Under the pieces are notes generated by a model. That model did not search any database. It was not told the origin of the DNA and saw nothing but the letters and a program-made list of their open reading frames with translations. The translations under genes and the position numbers were made by a program. Positions 41,705 to 51,083 of a DNA stretch of 64,000 nt are shown here, in pieces. The DNA is from Microcaldota archaeon (GTDB lineage: Archaea; Micrarchaeota; Micrarchaeia; Micrarchaeales; CABMGC01), in NCBI GenBank assembly GCA_027365175.1, contig DAHXNY010000003.1:25735-89734 (forward strand), given 5' to 3'. The first letter of the stretch is position 1. Every line of letters begins with the position of its first letter.

Positions 41705-42507
41705 GCAGCGCTCTTTTTCCTCAGAATGCGCTGCCTTAAGACCAGCAGCGCTATTATGATTATTATTGCGATTATGGCTGCCTGCACCAGATAGCCTTTC
41801 AGCTTGTTCTGGCCTGCAGAGTATGGGATAATCTTTATTATAGAGACTGAAGAGTAGGTCGTGCCGTTTGACTGGTATTCCAAAGCTACCGCACCTGAAT
41901 AGGTATTGTTCTGGCTTGGAAGGTTTGCATAAAGCGTGAAGTTGTGGTACTGGTAGGGATTGACAACAAAACCGGATATCCTGCTCCCGTTCCTCTCAAG
42001 TTCGGGAGGGAGTATGAGAGTGATGTTGCCGCTTATGGTATTTGAAGAGAAGCTGTATATGCTTCCGTCAACCTTTGCAGTCGTTGAGTTTATGTCCTGG
42101 ACTGTCACATTGCTTATGCCTACAAGCGCAAGGTGGGTGCCATGGTTCTGCACAACGCACGGGAATACCACGGTGAACATCTGGGTGCCTTGCTGATAGG
42201 TTACAAGAAAGGAGTATGCGAAAGAGCCCGTATCGTTGCCTATGCTGGAATTTATATCGAAAAGGGCAGCATGGCCAGGACTTACCTGAACTGCCGGATA
42301 CGTACCGGTCAGCTTATTTGAAAATGCATAGTATGATTGCAGGACAACGGATGATGCACTCTCTGTGCCGCTGTTGGCTATGGAGAAGTTTATGCTGCCG
42401 TTAGTGTTAAGATTGGACTGGCACGTTCCGGTAAGTGTGACCGTTCCGGCAGCATACGCAGTGTATGCAAGCATGCTGATAAACAGGATAGGTAGGAATC
42501 TGTTCAT
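41695..42507 (-). CDS. Secreted surface protein with C-terminal anchor
   Basis: 270 residues. It has a signal peptide (1-20, cut after AYA-like sequence), Ig-like beta domains with many NxS/T sequons, and a C-terminal transmembrane helix (about 240-260) followed by a basic stop-transfer (RQRILRKKS). This layout is shared with S-layer-associated COG1361-type proteins, like the gene at 53138. Two Cys (TGTCQSN and FPCVVQ) could pair. It converges on the GT39 gene with a 10-bp overlap and lies 17 bp downstream of the TadA-type ATPase, suggesting one operon with it. Confidence 0.75.
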   Translation of the reverse strand: MNRFLPILFISMLAYTAYAAGTVTLTGTCQSNLNTNGSINFSIANSGTESASSVVLQSYYAFSNKLTGTYPAVQVSPGHAALFDINSSIGNDTGSFAYSFLVTYQQGTQMFTVVFPCVVQNHGTHLALVGISNVTVQDINSTTAKVDGSIYSFSSNTISGNITLILPPELERNGSRISGFVVNPYQYHNFTLYANLPSQNNTYSGAVALEYQSNGTTYSSVSIIKIIPYSAGQNKLKGYLVQAAIIAIIIIIALLVLRQRILRKKSAAHE

Positions 42508-42524
42508 CTTTTCGCCTTACTGCG

Positions 42525-43838
42525 TTACTGCAGCACTCCCATGTTCCCAAGACCTATTTTTTGCATCGCCCTGCCAGGATTGTCATAGTACTCTTTGCAG
42601 AATTCATTTATGCCGCGGAGGTCCCTTATCCCAAGCTTGTTGAGAGTCTCGAGTATCTTTGCTCTCCTGTTCTCCTCTGCTATTATCTCGTTGGGAGTGA
42701 ACCCGGAGAGTCTGGCAAGCGTATCCCTGTATGTTATGCTGGGCAGGATTGCAGAGCCCTTCCTTGTCCTGTAATCGTATAGATATAGATCTGAGAGCAG
42801 GACCTTTGTCTCTATTCCAGATACCTCTGATATCTGGGTGACCTTTCTCTCGAATCCCTTGTCACCTGCAATCTGGGATATCACCATCAATGCATCTATT
42901 AGCGTTATTGCACTGCTGCTTATGCTCATCGGAGGCTGCTCCAGCCTGTTGACTATGTCCCTCGTGGTGCTTGCGTGTATCGTTCCGAAGACGATCTTTC
43001 CTATCGTCATTGCAGATATGAGATCCTTGGCCTCCGCTCCTCTTACCTCTCCTATAATTATCATGTCGGGCCTCATTCTGAGAACGTTCTTCAGGAGGTC
43101 CTCAAGAGTCAGGTCGAGGTTTGTCTCAAGCCTTACGCAGTTCTCCTGCGTCTCCGTATTAAGCTCGTATGTGTCCTCTATAACCACCACTCTTTCCTCA
43201 GGCCTGAAGAAGCTGAACATGGCGTTAAGCAGAGTGGTCTTTCCGCTTCCCGGAGTGCCGCCAAGAAGCAGGTTTGCAGGCCTCACCTTCAATCCCTCTG
43301 AGTACAGCCATATCCTTGCAGCCATATTGTAGTTAAGCTCTCCGAAATTTACCAAGTCTATTACACTGAAGGCATGCTTCTTGAAATTTCTTATCGTGAC
43401 GCTGGCTCCCCTGGGCGACTTTACCACGTTTGCCCTTGAACCGTTCGGAAGGTGTATGTCGTATATGTGCTTGTTGGCGTCGTTTGCAGTGGCATACATG
43501 TTTAGCTTCTTTACGAACCTCACGAGCTCCTGCGGAGACTTTATCTTCTCCTCGACCTTCATCTCCCCTTCCGCTCCCTTGTTGATGAATATGTTGTCTG
43601 TGCTGTTGATCATTATGTCCTCTACCTGCTCATCACTGAGATAGTTAGTTATAGGGTAGAAATCGTGCGTGTCTTTCGCTATCCTTGTGATTATCTCCTG
43701 GTCTGAAGACGGATTGAAGGTCTTGGCTATCTTCTCTATGGCGCTGTAAAGCGATGCGTCCCCGTATATGTCCGACATCTTGCCTTCAAGCTCTTCGAAT
43801 ATCTTCTCTTCAAAGTCATAGAATTCTTCGTCGTCCAT
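42525..43838 (-). CDS. Type II/IV secretion ATPase (TadA/PilB-like)
   Basis: 437 residues, the motor for archaeal pilus assembly or secretion. Walker A is GGTPGSGKTTLL (193-204), and the Asp box is in VVIEDTYELNTE. Walker B is DMIIIGEVRG and the His box is FGTIHAST. An N-terminal domain of about 150 residues precedes the RecA-like core. It resembles the archaeal TadA/CpaF group more than FlaI. The membrane partner (TadC) is not adjacent in this window. The pilins at 39394 and 61617 and the pilin-propeller at 34561 are natural substrates. Confidence 0.88.
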   Translation of the reverse strand: MDDEEFYDFEEKIFEELEGKMSDIYGDASLYSAIEKIAKTFNPSSDQEIITRIAKDTHDFYPITNYLSDEQVEDIMINSTDNIFINKGAEGEMKVEEKIKSPQELVRFVKKLNMYATANDANKHIYDIHLPNGSRANVVKSPRGASVTIRNFKKHAFSVIDLVNFGELNYNMAARIWLYSEGLKVRPANLLLGGTPGSGKTTLLNAMFSFFRPEERVVVIEDTYELNTETQENCVRLETNLDLTLEDLLKNVLRMRPDMIIIGEVRGAEAKDLISAMTIGKIVFGTIHASTTRDIVNRLEQPPMSISSSAITLIDALMVISQIAGDKGFERKVTQISEVSGIETKVLLSDLYLYDYRTRKGSAILPSITYRDTLARLSGFTPNEIIAEENRRAKILETLNKLGIRDLRGINEFCKEYYDNPGRAMQKIGLGNMGVLQ

Positions 43839-43977
43839 GCCAACCAGCAGATGATGTTTAATGATAATAATTCAAAGAGTAAGTTTAATAATCTGTATTC
43901 ATCTGAGACGCAGGTTGGCATATAACGCAGCAAGTCAATCTTTTTATTGTTTTAGAGCCAACATTTATCGTAATTGG

Positions 43978-45714
43978 ATGGAGATACTCAGATACGACAT
44001 TGCAATTCTTGGGAGCGGCATCGGCGGATTCACATCGGCAATACATGCGAGCCACCACTCCAAAGGCAGGTTGAGAATAGCAGTCGTATCCAAACTGCAT
44101 GCGATGAGAAGCCATTCGGTCTCCGCGGAAGGGGGAATCTCTGGAGTGCTCTACCATGGCAAAGGAGACTCTGAGAGTTTGCATGCTTATGACACGATAA
44201 AGGGATCTGACTATCTGGCAGACCAGGATGCTGTTGAGCTTCTTGTAAGAAATGCACCTAAGGAGATAAAGTTCTTCGAGCATATAGGCGTGCCTTGGAA
44301 CAGGAGCGAAGACGCGGTAATACAGCAGCGCGCCTTCGGAGGGATGAGCATACCGAGGACGGTATTTGCTGCAGATAAGACAGGTTTCTTCATGATGCGC
44401 GCGCTTTACGACTATACGCTGCAGCTGAAGAATGTCGATATATTCCATGAGAACTTCGCCACTGCCATACTTATGAATAAGGGGAGAGCGGCAGGCATAT
44501 TCATGATGGACCTCGCCACCAGGGAGATGAAGCTGATCGAAGCGAATTCCATAATAATAGCTACTGGCGGTTTCTCAAAGGTATATGGCTTCACAACCAC
44601 CTCGCACTCGACTACGGGAGATGGCATAGCTCTCGCATACAGAGCAGGCATTTCGTTAAAGGATATGGAGTTTGTGCAGTTCCATCCTACGGGCCTGATA
44701 CCAAGTGGCATACTGATAACGGAAGCTGCGCGCGGAGAGGGAGGTTATCTCAGGAACTCTGATGGGAGAAGGTTCATGGAGGATTATGCCAAGAGCCATA
44801 TGGAACTCGCGCCGAGGGACATAATATCAAGGGCGATAATGACCGAGATAGGAAAGGGCAACGGAGTGCTCCATGCGGAGTCAGGACTGGAGCATGTATG
44901 GCTTGACCTGCGGCATCTTGACAGGGCGAAGATAGACGAGAGGCTGCCGATGATAAAGGATATAACGATAAAGATGCTCGGGATAGATCCTTCAGAGGAG
45001 CAGATACCGGTAAGGCCCGTCGCGCACTTCACCATGGGAGGCATAAACACCGACATACATGGACACGCGATGCTTAATGGCAAGAAGCATGCGGATGGAG
45101 TATGGGCAGTAGGGGAGTGCGGATGCGTAAGCGTGCACGGGGCGAACAGGCTGGGAAGCAACTCGTTGAGCCAGTGTTCTGTATGGGGCAGGATTGCAGG
45201 AATTGAGGCTGCAAAGAACGCAATGTCTGCACGCAGGAATGATGCAAAGGCGCTGCATGCGCAGGCTGAGGATGAGGAGATGAGGATAACTGAACTTCTT
45301 GACAGAGAGACAGGCAGTGATCCTTACGAGATAAGGAAGGAGCTCAACCATCTTATGGATTCGCTTGTCTATGTTTACAGAAAGACCAATGAACTGAAGA
45401 GAGCAAAGAAAGGCATTGAGAGACTAAGGAAGGAGTGCGATAGCATAGTGGTGAACGACAAGTCAAGCGTCTTCAACACAAACCTAAGGGATGCGCTGGA
45501 GACAAGCAATCTTGTAGAGCTTGCAGCGGTGGTGGTTGAAGGCGCATTAAGAAGGAAGGAGAGCAGGGGAGCGCATGCGATGGTCGAGTATCCTAAGAGA
45601 GACGATAAAAGATGGCTGAGACACACGATAGCGGCGAAAAAAGGCAAAGGAATAAGCGTAAGCTATTCTCCGGTTAAGATTACAAAGTGGCAGCCGCAAG
45701 AGAGGAAGTATTGA
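43978..45714 (+). CDS. sdhA: Succinate dehydrogenase/fumarate reductase flavoprotein SdhA
   Basis: 578 residues. The FAD fold is AILGSGIGGFTSA, and His46 in MRSHSVSAEGG is the expected covalent FAD attachment. Substrate residues lie in FVQFHPTGL, then RGEGGYLRNSDG, and HFTMGGI. The FAD ending is HGANRLGSNSLSQCSVWG. It oxidises succinate to fumarate. The ATG at 43978 is chosen; an open frame from 43861 adds sequence unlike the family. It opens the operon sdhA, membrane anchor, sdhB, fumarase, each overlapping the next. Confidence 0.94.
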   Translation: MEILRYDIAILGSGIGGFTSAIHASHHSKGRLRIAVVSKLHAMRSHSVSAEGGISGVLYHGKGDSESLHAYDTIKGSDYLADQDAVELLVRNAPKEIKFFEHIGVPWNRSEDAVIQQRAFGGMSIPRTVFAADKTGFFMMRALYDYTLQLKNVDIFHENFATAILMNKGRAAGIFMMDLATREMKLIEANSIIIATGGFSKVYGFTTTSHSTTGDGIALAYRAGISLKDMEFVQFHPTGLIPSGILITEAARGEGGYLRNSDGRRFMEDYAKSHMELAPRDIISRAIMTEIGKGNGVLHAESGLEHVWLDLRHLDRAKIDERLPMIKDITIKMLGIDPSEEQIPVRPVAHFTMGGINTDIHGHAMLNGKKHADGVWAVGECGCVSVHGANRLGSNSLSQCSVWGRIAGIEAAKNAMSARRNDAKALHAQAEDEEMRITELLDRETGSDPYEIRKELNHLMDSLVYVYRKTNELKRAKKGIERLRKECDSIVVNDKSSVFNTNLRDALETSNLVELAAVVVEGALRRKESRGAHAMVEYPKRDDKRWLRHTIAAKKGKGISVSYSPVKITKWQPQERKY

Positions 45715-46133
45715 TGGAGATTAAGTCGACGTATGATACAAGAGGAAGGCAGAGGAATGTGCTTAGGCTTGCCCATTTTGACAGAGAGGGCCTCGCCCAC
45801 ATACTCTCTTACAGGATTCTTGCGTTTTTGGCAATAATAACAGGCATAGTCGCGCTTTATGCCATAATATCAGGCAGCGCTGCCTGGATGACAGGCGCCA
45901 AGATATTGACAGGGATTGTCTGGCTCCTTTTTGGCATTGAACTTTACTCCGTATACAAAGCATTCGGCATAATAGCCACAAAGGGAGTAGTCTTCGGAAG
46001 GCTCAACGAGTCGTTTCTTAACTCCGAGGTAAGGATGAAGCGCTGGTACGGAGTGGTCAGGGCTGCAGGGCCGGTGCTGATAATAGCGTGGTATGCGCTC
46101 TTTGCAGTGTTTGCATTGGTGGTTCTTCTATGA
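45714..46133 (+). CDS. Putative SDH membrane anchor (SdhC-like)
   Basis: 139 residues with three hydrophobic helices (about 32-55, 62-84, 115-139). His29, at the start of the first helix, could be a heme ligand, as could His21. There is no strong match to known SdhC or SdhD in sequence, and assignment comes from position: the ATG overlaps the sdhA stop (TGATG) and its own stop overlaps the sdhB ATG. It probably forms the quinone-binding membrane part together with the two helices on SdhB. Confidence 0.65.
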   Translation: MEIKSTYDTRGRQRNVLRLAHFDREGLAHILSYRILAFLAIITGIVALYAIISGSAAWMTGAKILTGIVWLLFGIELYSVYKAFGIIATKGVVFGRLNESFLNSEVRMKRWYGVVRAAGPVLIIAWYALFAVFALVVLL

Positions 46134-47131
46134 GCAGGGATTCGAGATTCATGATCTTCCTTTATGCAGGAATGGTGCTAGTGCCGCTCTTCCTCTTCCT
46201 ATACCTAATATCCGCGGTTGCACATCTGCCTTATGAAACATTTATGCTTGGGTTGGCAGCAGTATGGATGATAATCTTCGGAGCAGTAGGTTCTGTAGAG
46301 ATATATATGCATGGAAGGGAGCCTGAAGAGAGAATGCCGTTGATCGCTGGAGAGAGGGTGAACATGGGCCTTGATTCTGAGAGAGGCAGGAGACCTAAAG
46401 GTGCAGAGCAGGTGAATGTAAGAATAAGGCGCTTCAACCCTGAGACCAAAAAGTTTGACGAGTACTCTTACAGGGTTTATGAGGACAGGCTCGCCACCGT
46501 TCTTGACACATTACTGAAGATAAAGAGTGTGCATGACAATACTCTGTCGATGAGATACAGCTGCAGGATGGGCATATGCGGCTCATGCGGAATGGTTGCG
46601 AACGGCAAGCCTATACTTGCATGCGAGACCAACCTACTTTCGCAGCTTGACGAGAGTAAGAGCATAACTGTAGAGCCTATGCGCGGGCATCCGATTCTCA
46701 AGGACCTTGTAACGGACTTCGATCAGTTCTTTGAGAAGCACGCGAGCGTTGAACCCCATCTATACAGGAAGGACAAGGAGGAGCAGTACTCTGCCGAGAG
46801 TGCTTACAGGCAGACAAAGGAGCAGGTGAACAGCTTCCTGCCTTATTCATACTGCATAATGTGCGGGTTGTGCATGGACGCATGCCCTGTTGTTAATTCA
46901 AATACTGAATTTGTAGGGCCTCAGGCGCTCTCCCAAGTATATAGGTATTACAAGGATTCACGGGACCAGAACGGCAAGCGCAGGCTCCTCGATGCTGACA
47001 ATCTGCACGGAGCGTGGGGCTGCGAGTTTTCAGGCTCCTGTTCCAAGGCATGCCCCAAGGGAGTCGACCCGGCATCTGCCATACAGCTGCTCAAGGCTTC
47101 TATTATATCGGATTTTGGTGAAAAGGGATGA
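46130..47131 (+). CDS. sdhB: SdhB iron-sulfur subunit with N-terminal membrane helices
   Basis: 333 residues, about 90 longer than usual. Residues 7-30 and 37-59 are transmembrane helices absent from normal SdhB. Then comes the standard protein: [2Fe-2S] ligands Cys145, Cys150, Cys153 and Cys165 (CRMGICGSC...AC), [4Fe-4S] ligands in YCIMCGLCMDACP, and the last cluster in CEFSGSCSKACPKGVDP. It carries electrons from SdhA to the membrane. The fusion suggests that SdhB contributes directly to the membrane anchor. The stop overlaps the fumarase start by ATGA. Confidence 0.9.
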   Translation: MSRDSRFMIFLYAGMVLVPLFLFLYLISAVAHLPYETFMLGLAAVWMIIFGAVGSVEIYMHGREPEERMPLIAGERVNMGLDSERGRRPKGAEQVNVRIRRFNPETKKFDEYSYRVYEDRLATVLDTLLKIKSVHDNTLSMRYSCRMGICGSCGMVANGKPILACETNLLSQLDESKSITVEPMRGHPILKDLVTDFDQFFEKHASVEPHLYRKDKEEQYSAESAYRQTKEQVNSFLPYSYCIMCGLCMDACPVVNSNTEFVGPQALSQVYRYYKDSRDQNGKRRLLDADNLHGAWGCEFSGSCSKACPKGVDPASAIQLLKASIISDFGEKG

Positions 47132-48510
47132 GATATAGAAATGAGAAGGACGTACTTGGAAGCGTAAGGCTTCCTGCAGATGCCTATTATGGCTCGGAGA
47201 CCATGCGCGCTTACGATAACTTCCAGATCTCAGGGATAAAGGTTGCAAAGGAGCTGATCTACGCATATGTAATTGTCAAGAGGGCAGCCGCTTCTGCAAA
47301 CATGGACATAGGCAAGCTCGACCGCAGGAAAGGAGGTGCGATAATCAAGGCCTGCGACGCTGTGCTTTCAGGCAGACTGGATGACAGCTTTGTCCTTGAT
47401 GTCTTCCAGGCTGGAGCAGGGACAAGCATAAACATGAATGTCAATGAGGTTATAGCCAATAAGGCCATAGAGATACTTGGAGGCAGGAAGGGAGACTATA
47501 GGATCATCCATCCGAATGACGACGTAAACATGTCGCAGTCTACAAACGACACCATGCCTACCGCCATGAGGATTGCGATACACAGGGCGATAAATGATTC
47601 GCTCCTTGTTGAGATTGATGGACTGATAGCGACCATTGACAAGAAGAGCATGCAATTCAAATCCATAGTCAAGCTTGGCAGGACACACCTTCAGGATGCC
47701 GTTCCCATACTGCTTGGCGAAGAGTTCTCCTCCTATGCTTACGCGGCAAGAAGCGCAATGGCGTACGTCAAGGAAGCGAATGAAAAGCTGCTGATGCTCC
47801 CTATAGGAGGCACGGCAGTTGGCACTGGGATGAATGCGGGCAGCAGGTACAGGAAAGCCGTCATTAAAGAGATAAGGAAGCTTACAAAGAAGAATTTCTC
47901 CCTTATAGGCAGTCCTTTCGGCCAGATGTCTAACAAGATTGATGAGCTTGCAGTAAGCGCCTCCTTGAGGGATTGCGCTGCTGCACTGAATAAGTTTGCA
48001 AACGACCTGCGGCTTCTGAATTCAGGGCCGAGAGGAGGGATAGAGGAGATAAGGCTTCCTGCAGTCCAGCCAGGGTCGTCCATAATGCCTGGAAAAATTA
48101 ACCCCAGCATGGCAGAGATGATGAATATGGTCTGCTTCCAGGTGATAGGAAATGACCTTGCGGTTAACGAAGCTGCAAATGCGGGACAGCTTGAGCTCAA
48201 TGTCTATATGCCAATAATAGCTTTTGAGATACTGTTTTCCATAAGGATACTCTCGAACGGGATGAGGGCATTCAGGGAGAGGTGCGTCAAGGGCATAACT
48301 GCAAATGAGAAGAGGATAAGGCAGAACCTTGAGAACGACCTGTCAATAGCTACAGCTCTCACCCCATATATAGGCTATGCAAAGGCAGCAGATATTGCAA
48401 GAAGGGCGTTCCTGCAGGACAAGAGCGTTATGCAGATATGCTTGGAGATGAAGATAATGGATAGGAAGAAGCTGCAGAAGATACTTGACCTTAAGAATGC
48501 CGTAGGATAG
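47128..48510 (+). CDS. Class II fumarase / aspartase family
   Basis: 460 residues. GSSIMPGKINP is the superfamily signature whose flexible loop holds the catalytic Ser. HPNDDVNMSQSTNDTMPTAM and GRTHLQDAVPI complete the active site. Fumarase interconverts fumarate and malate; aspartase makes aspartate from fumarate. Some parts look fumarase-like (NDTMPTAM, YIGYAKAADIA) and others aspartase-like (VIGNDLAV, AGQLELNV). Its place as last gene of the SDH operon favours fumarase. Confidence 0.85.
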   Translation: MRYRNEKDVLGSVRLPADAYYGSETMRAYDNFQISGIKVAKELIYAYVIVKRAAASANMDIGKLDRRKGGAIIKACDAVLSGRLDDSFVLDVFQAGAGTSINMNVNEVIANKAIEILGGRKGDYRIIHPNDDVNMSQSTNDTMPTAMRIAIHRAINDSLLVEIDGLIATIDKKSMQFKSIVKLGRTHLQDAVPILLGEEFSSYAYAARSAMAYVKEANEKLLMLPIGGTAVGTGMNAGSRYRKAVIKEIRKLTKKNFSLIGSPFGQMSNKIDELAVSASLRDCAAALNKFANDLRLLNSGPRGGIEEIRLPAVQPGSSIMPGKINPSMAEMMNMVCFQVIGNDLAVNEAANAGQLELNVYMPIIAFEILFSIRILSNGMRAFRERCVKGITANEKRIRQNLENDLSIATALTPYIGYAKAADIARRAFLQDKSVMQICLEMKIMDRKKLQKILDLKNAVG

Positions 48511-48543
48511 ACGGATAGCCCATCCCAGTTATCGTATATGCGT

Positions 48544-49140
48544 TTATGCCACCCTTAGCATACTGCCGAATATGCTGCCTTCCTCTTCTGCTTGTTCCGG
48601 TTCCTTTCTGGCCTCTTTCTTTACGCCAACGACTACAGAGAGCACCTGGGATGGAGTTTGGTTGGCATATATTATGAAATTAGCGCCTATGTGGCTTACT
48701 GCATGTTCCATCGGCACATAGAATGCAAGAGGGTGCCTTCCTCTGTAGATCTGCACTGTTTTCCAGATGTCGCCGTGTCCCTTTGTCAGCTCTGCCTTGT
48801 CATTGAAGGTGTAGTAGTCAGGAACCGGCATGCCATCCCTGCCATCGAATATCCCATATCCGGCAATCGAACCTGCACCGTCTATGTGGAAAAGTTTTCC
48901 TTCAAGCGCTTTTCTGAAATTGGGTCTTCTTGACATCTCTTTTAAGACTTCATCATACTTCATCAGCCTTAAACCGTCATCTTCAAGAAGTTCCGATGCA
49001 TGAGTACGCTTCGCATCGGTTTTAGAGATATATATCCCGCTCTCCCATATCTGCTTAAAACCGTTGCTGAACCACTCTTCCTCCTTTGCAGGAGGTCGCT
49101 GAGTTTCACTCTGCCTTGCCCTGAATATAGCAAATGCCAT
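48544..49140 (-). CDS. Uncharacterised protein
   Basis: 198 residues, no family recognised. Soluble, alpha/beta by eye, no signal peptide. It has a charged Glu-rich tail (KEARKEPEQAEEEG). A TATA-like CTTTTTAATATG lies about 30-45 bp before the ATG at 49140, so it is transcribed on its own. It converges on the fumarase gene with 33 bp between. It is in a region of host-like composition, so it is probably an old lineage gene. Confidence 0.55.
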   Translation of the reverse strand: MAFAIFRARQSETQRPPAKEEEWFSNGFKQIWESGIYISKTDAKRTHASELLEDDGLRLMKYDEVLKEMSRRPNFRKALEGKLFHIDGAGSIAGYGIFDGRDGMPVPDYYTFNDKAELTKGHGDIWKTVQIYRGRHPLAFYVPMEHAVSHIGANFIIYANQTPSQVLSVVVGVKKEARKEPEQAEEEGSIFGSMLRVA

Positions 49141-49253
49141 TTTGTCGCCAAGAAAGCTATTGCACGGGAATACATATTAAAAAGCTTTCACGCGTCTGCC
49201 AATTGTGGAATAAACGGAATGCTATTCCCAAAACCGGCCTGCTCGTTGCTTAT

Positions 49254-50573
49254 TCAGTTGTTTGGGAGTATGTTGTCGATGATAAAATCAGGGTCGTAAG
49301 GCATCAGGTCATTGTACTTCTCACCTATGCCGAAGAAGAGTATGGGTATTGATAGTTCGCTCAGAAGGGATATCGTATTTCCTCCTTTCGCATCGCAGTC
49401 GAGTTTTGTAAGTATTATGCCGTCTATAGATACTGCTTCATTCAGTACCTTTACCTGGTCTAGCAGGGAATTGCCCGCGATAGATTCCCCTATGAATATC
49501 TTCATGTCTGGTTTTGTGACCCTTGACATCTTCTTCAGCTCCTCGACAAGGCTCTTGTTGGTCTCCTGCCTGCCAGCGCTGTCCATCAGGACTACGTCGA
49601 CATTATGCGCCTTGGCATGAGCTATGGCGTCGAAGGCTATGCTTGCTGGATCAGATCCGTATGCACCCTTCACCACCCTTATCCCCAGCTTGTCCGCATG
49701 AAATGTAGTCTGCTCTATCGCAGCTGCCCTGAAGGTGTCGCTTGCCGACATTACGCAGGTGAAGCCGTTTGTTATGAACATGTTTGCTATCTTTGCCATT
49801 GTTGTCGTCTTTCCCGCTCCGTTAGGACCTATGAAGAGGATCTTGAGGGGAAGCTCGTGGGCCGCTTTTTTCGCCTTTACCGCTTCAAGCAGGTCTGCTC
49901 CGCTCCTCTTTGCAAGGATCTTCTGGATAGATTCGCGTATTATCTGCCTTATCTCTTTATCAAGCCCTCTGGAGCTTATGCTTCTGGAGAGCATGTCCCT
50001 CTTTATCTCATCGGTCAGTTTTTCCACTACGTCGTAATTGACGTCGGATTCGAGAAGGCCTATCTTAAGGGCGCTTATGAAAGGGTCTATGTCGCCCTCC
50101 TTCAGATGCACATTACCAAGGAATATGCCTTTTATCTTTGTTGCAGTGCCCACCGTGGGCTTTTTCTCGTGATGCGCTTCGTTGACCTTAACCTTGATCT
50201 CATCGCGCTTAGGAACCGTATGCTGTGCGTTATTTGGAGCGGCATGGCTCTCCTTATTTTCTTCTTTGTGGCTTGGCCGTGCTTTGATCTCTTCCCCTTT
50301 TGCCTTATCTCCGGCCCATTCGCCGTTATATCGTTCTTCTCCCTTGGATATTTCAAGTATGGCCTCTGCCTTGACACTTCCCGTTTCATTTACCGGAGTG
50401 TCGCTCTTTTGGCTTGCAGCAGGCTCTTTGGCAACAGGCGCTTCCGTGTGCTCTTTTACCGGTTCTGCTGGCGGCTGCTGTGCCTGCTCCTCCTCTTTTT
50501 TAATCTCGGCCTTCTCCTTGCTGACTACCGAGTCCATGAAATTAGACAAGCGCTTCTTCAGCCCTTCGAACAT
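49254..50573 (-). CDS. ftsY: Signal recognition particle receptor FtsY
   Basis: 439 residues. An acidic and low-complexity A domain (1-130, many Glu/Lys/Ala/Pro) is followed by the four-helix N domain and the GTPase G domain. G1 is GPNGAGKTTTMAKIA, then VMDSAGRQETN-type G3 (LMDSAGRQETN), and G4 TKLDCDAKGG. The ending FFGIGEKYNDLMPYDPDFI is FtsY-specific. It docks ribosome-SRP complexes to the membrane. It is last in the operon L31e, aIF6, prefoldin, FtsY, a conserved archaeal order. Confidence 0.94.
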   Translation of the reverse strand: MFEGLKKRLSNFMDSVVSKEKAEIKKEEEQAQQPPAEPVKEHTEAPVAKEPAASQKSDTPVNETGSVKAEAILEISKGEERYNGEWAGDKAKGEEIKARPSHKEENKESHAAPNNAQHTVPKRDEIKVKVNEAHHEKKPTVGTATKIKGIFLGNVHLKEGDIDPFISALKIGLLESDVNYDVVEKLTDEIKRDMLSRSISSRGLDKEIRQIIRESIQKILAKRSGADLLEAVKAKKAAHELPLKILFIGPNGAGKTTTMAKIANMFITNGFTCVMSASDTFRAAAIEQTTFHADKLGIRVVKGAYGSDPASIAFDAIAHAKAHNVDVVLMDSAGRQETNKSLVEELKKMSRVTKPDMKIFIGESIAGNSLLDQVKVLNEAVSIDGIILTKLDCDAKGGNTISLLSELSIPILFFGIGEKYNDLMPYDPDFIIDNILPNN

Positions 50574-50595
50574 CTACACCACTGACCGTGTCTTT

Positions 50596-51039
50596 CTACA
50601 GCAATCCCTGTGCCTGTATCGCACCTATCCTGTAGTTTATGTCGGCAAGCTCCTCTCGGATCTTCTGCCTCTGTGCTATGAGCTTGCCCATAAGCTCATC
50701 TGCCTTCTTTATTCTATCCTCAAAGAATTGCTTTGCATCGTCAAGTTTCTGCTCCACAAGGTACCCTGCACCTATGTAAGTTATTACGCTGTTAATCTTT
50801 TTGGTCTCGGCATTCAGGTACATGCCCCCTTCCGTAGTTACCAGTATCTCCTTGCCTTCCATCCTCCCGCTGCCTTCCAGAATCTCTATGTTCCCCTTGA
50901 GCACTGTCTGCATCGCTGTGTAGTTGTCTATGCTCTGGTTCAGCACCTCGTATTGCTGCGAGTATGCCTGCTGAAGGTACTGGAGCTGCATGTAAAGCTC
51001 ATTCGCGTCCGGTGTTCTCTCGTTATTCTCTGAAGCCAT
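50596..51039 (-). CDS. pfdA: Prefoldin alpha subunit
   Basis: 147 residues with two long coiled-coil helices joined by beta hairpins (EGKEILVTTEGGMYLNAE in the centre). It forms the jellyfish-shaped hexamer with prefoldin beta that passes unfolded proteins to the thermosome. The ATG at 51039 is chosen because GTGAT sits four bases upstream; reading from the GTG at 51048 would add VIF. It lies between aIF6 and ftsY, the usual archaeal neighbourhood. Confidence 0.9.
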   Translation of the reverse strand: MASENNERTPDANELYMQLQYLQQAYSQQYEVLNQSIDNYTAMQTVLKGNIEILEGSGRMEGKEILVTTEGGMYLNAETKKINSVITYIGAGYLVEQKLDDAKQFFEDRIKKADELMGKLIAQRQKIREELADINYRIGAIQAQGLL

Positions 51040-51083
51040 GAATATCACTATTTATTGTCTTATTATAATAATAAATTCTTGCA

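Noticed and set aside
49605..50585. A 326-codon open frame antisense to ftsY
   Set aside because: Its translation has no domain and the opposite strand encodes a complete FtsY.
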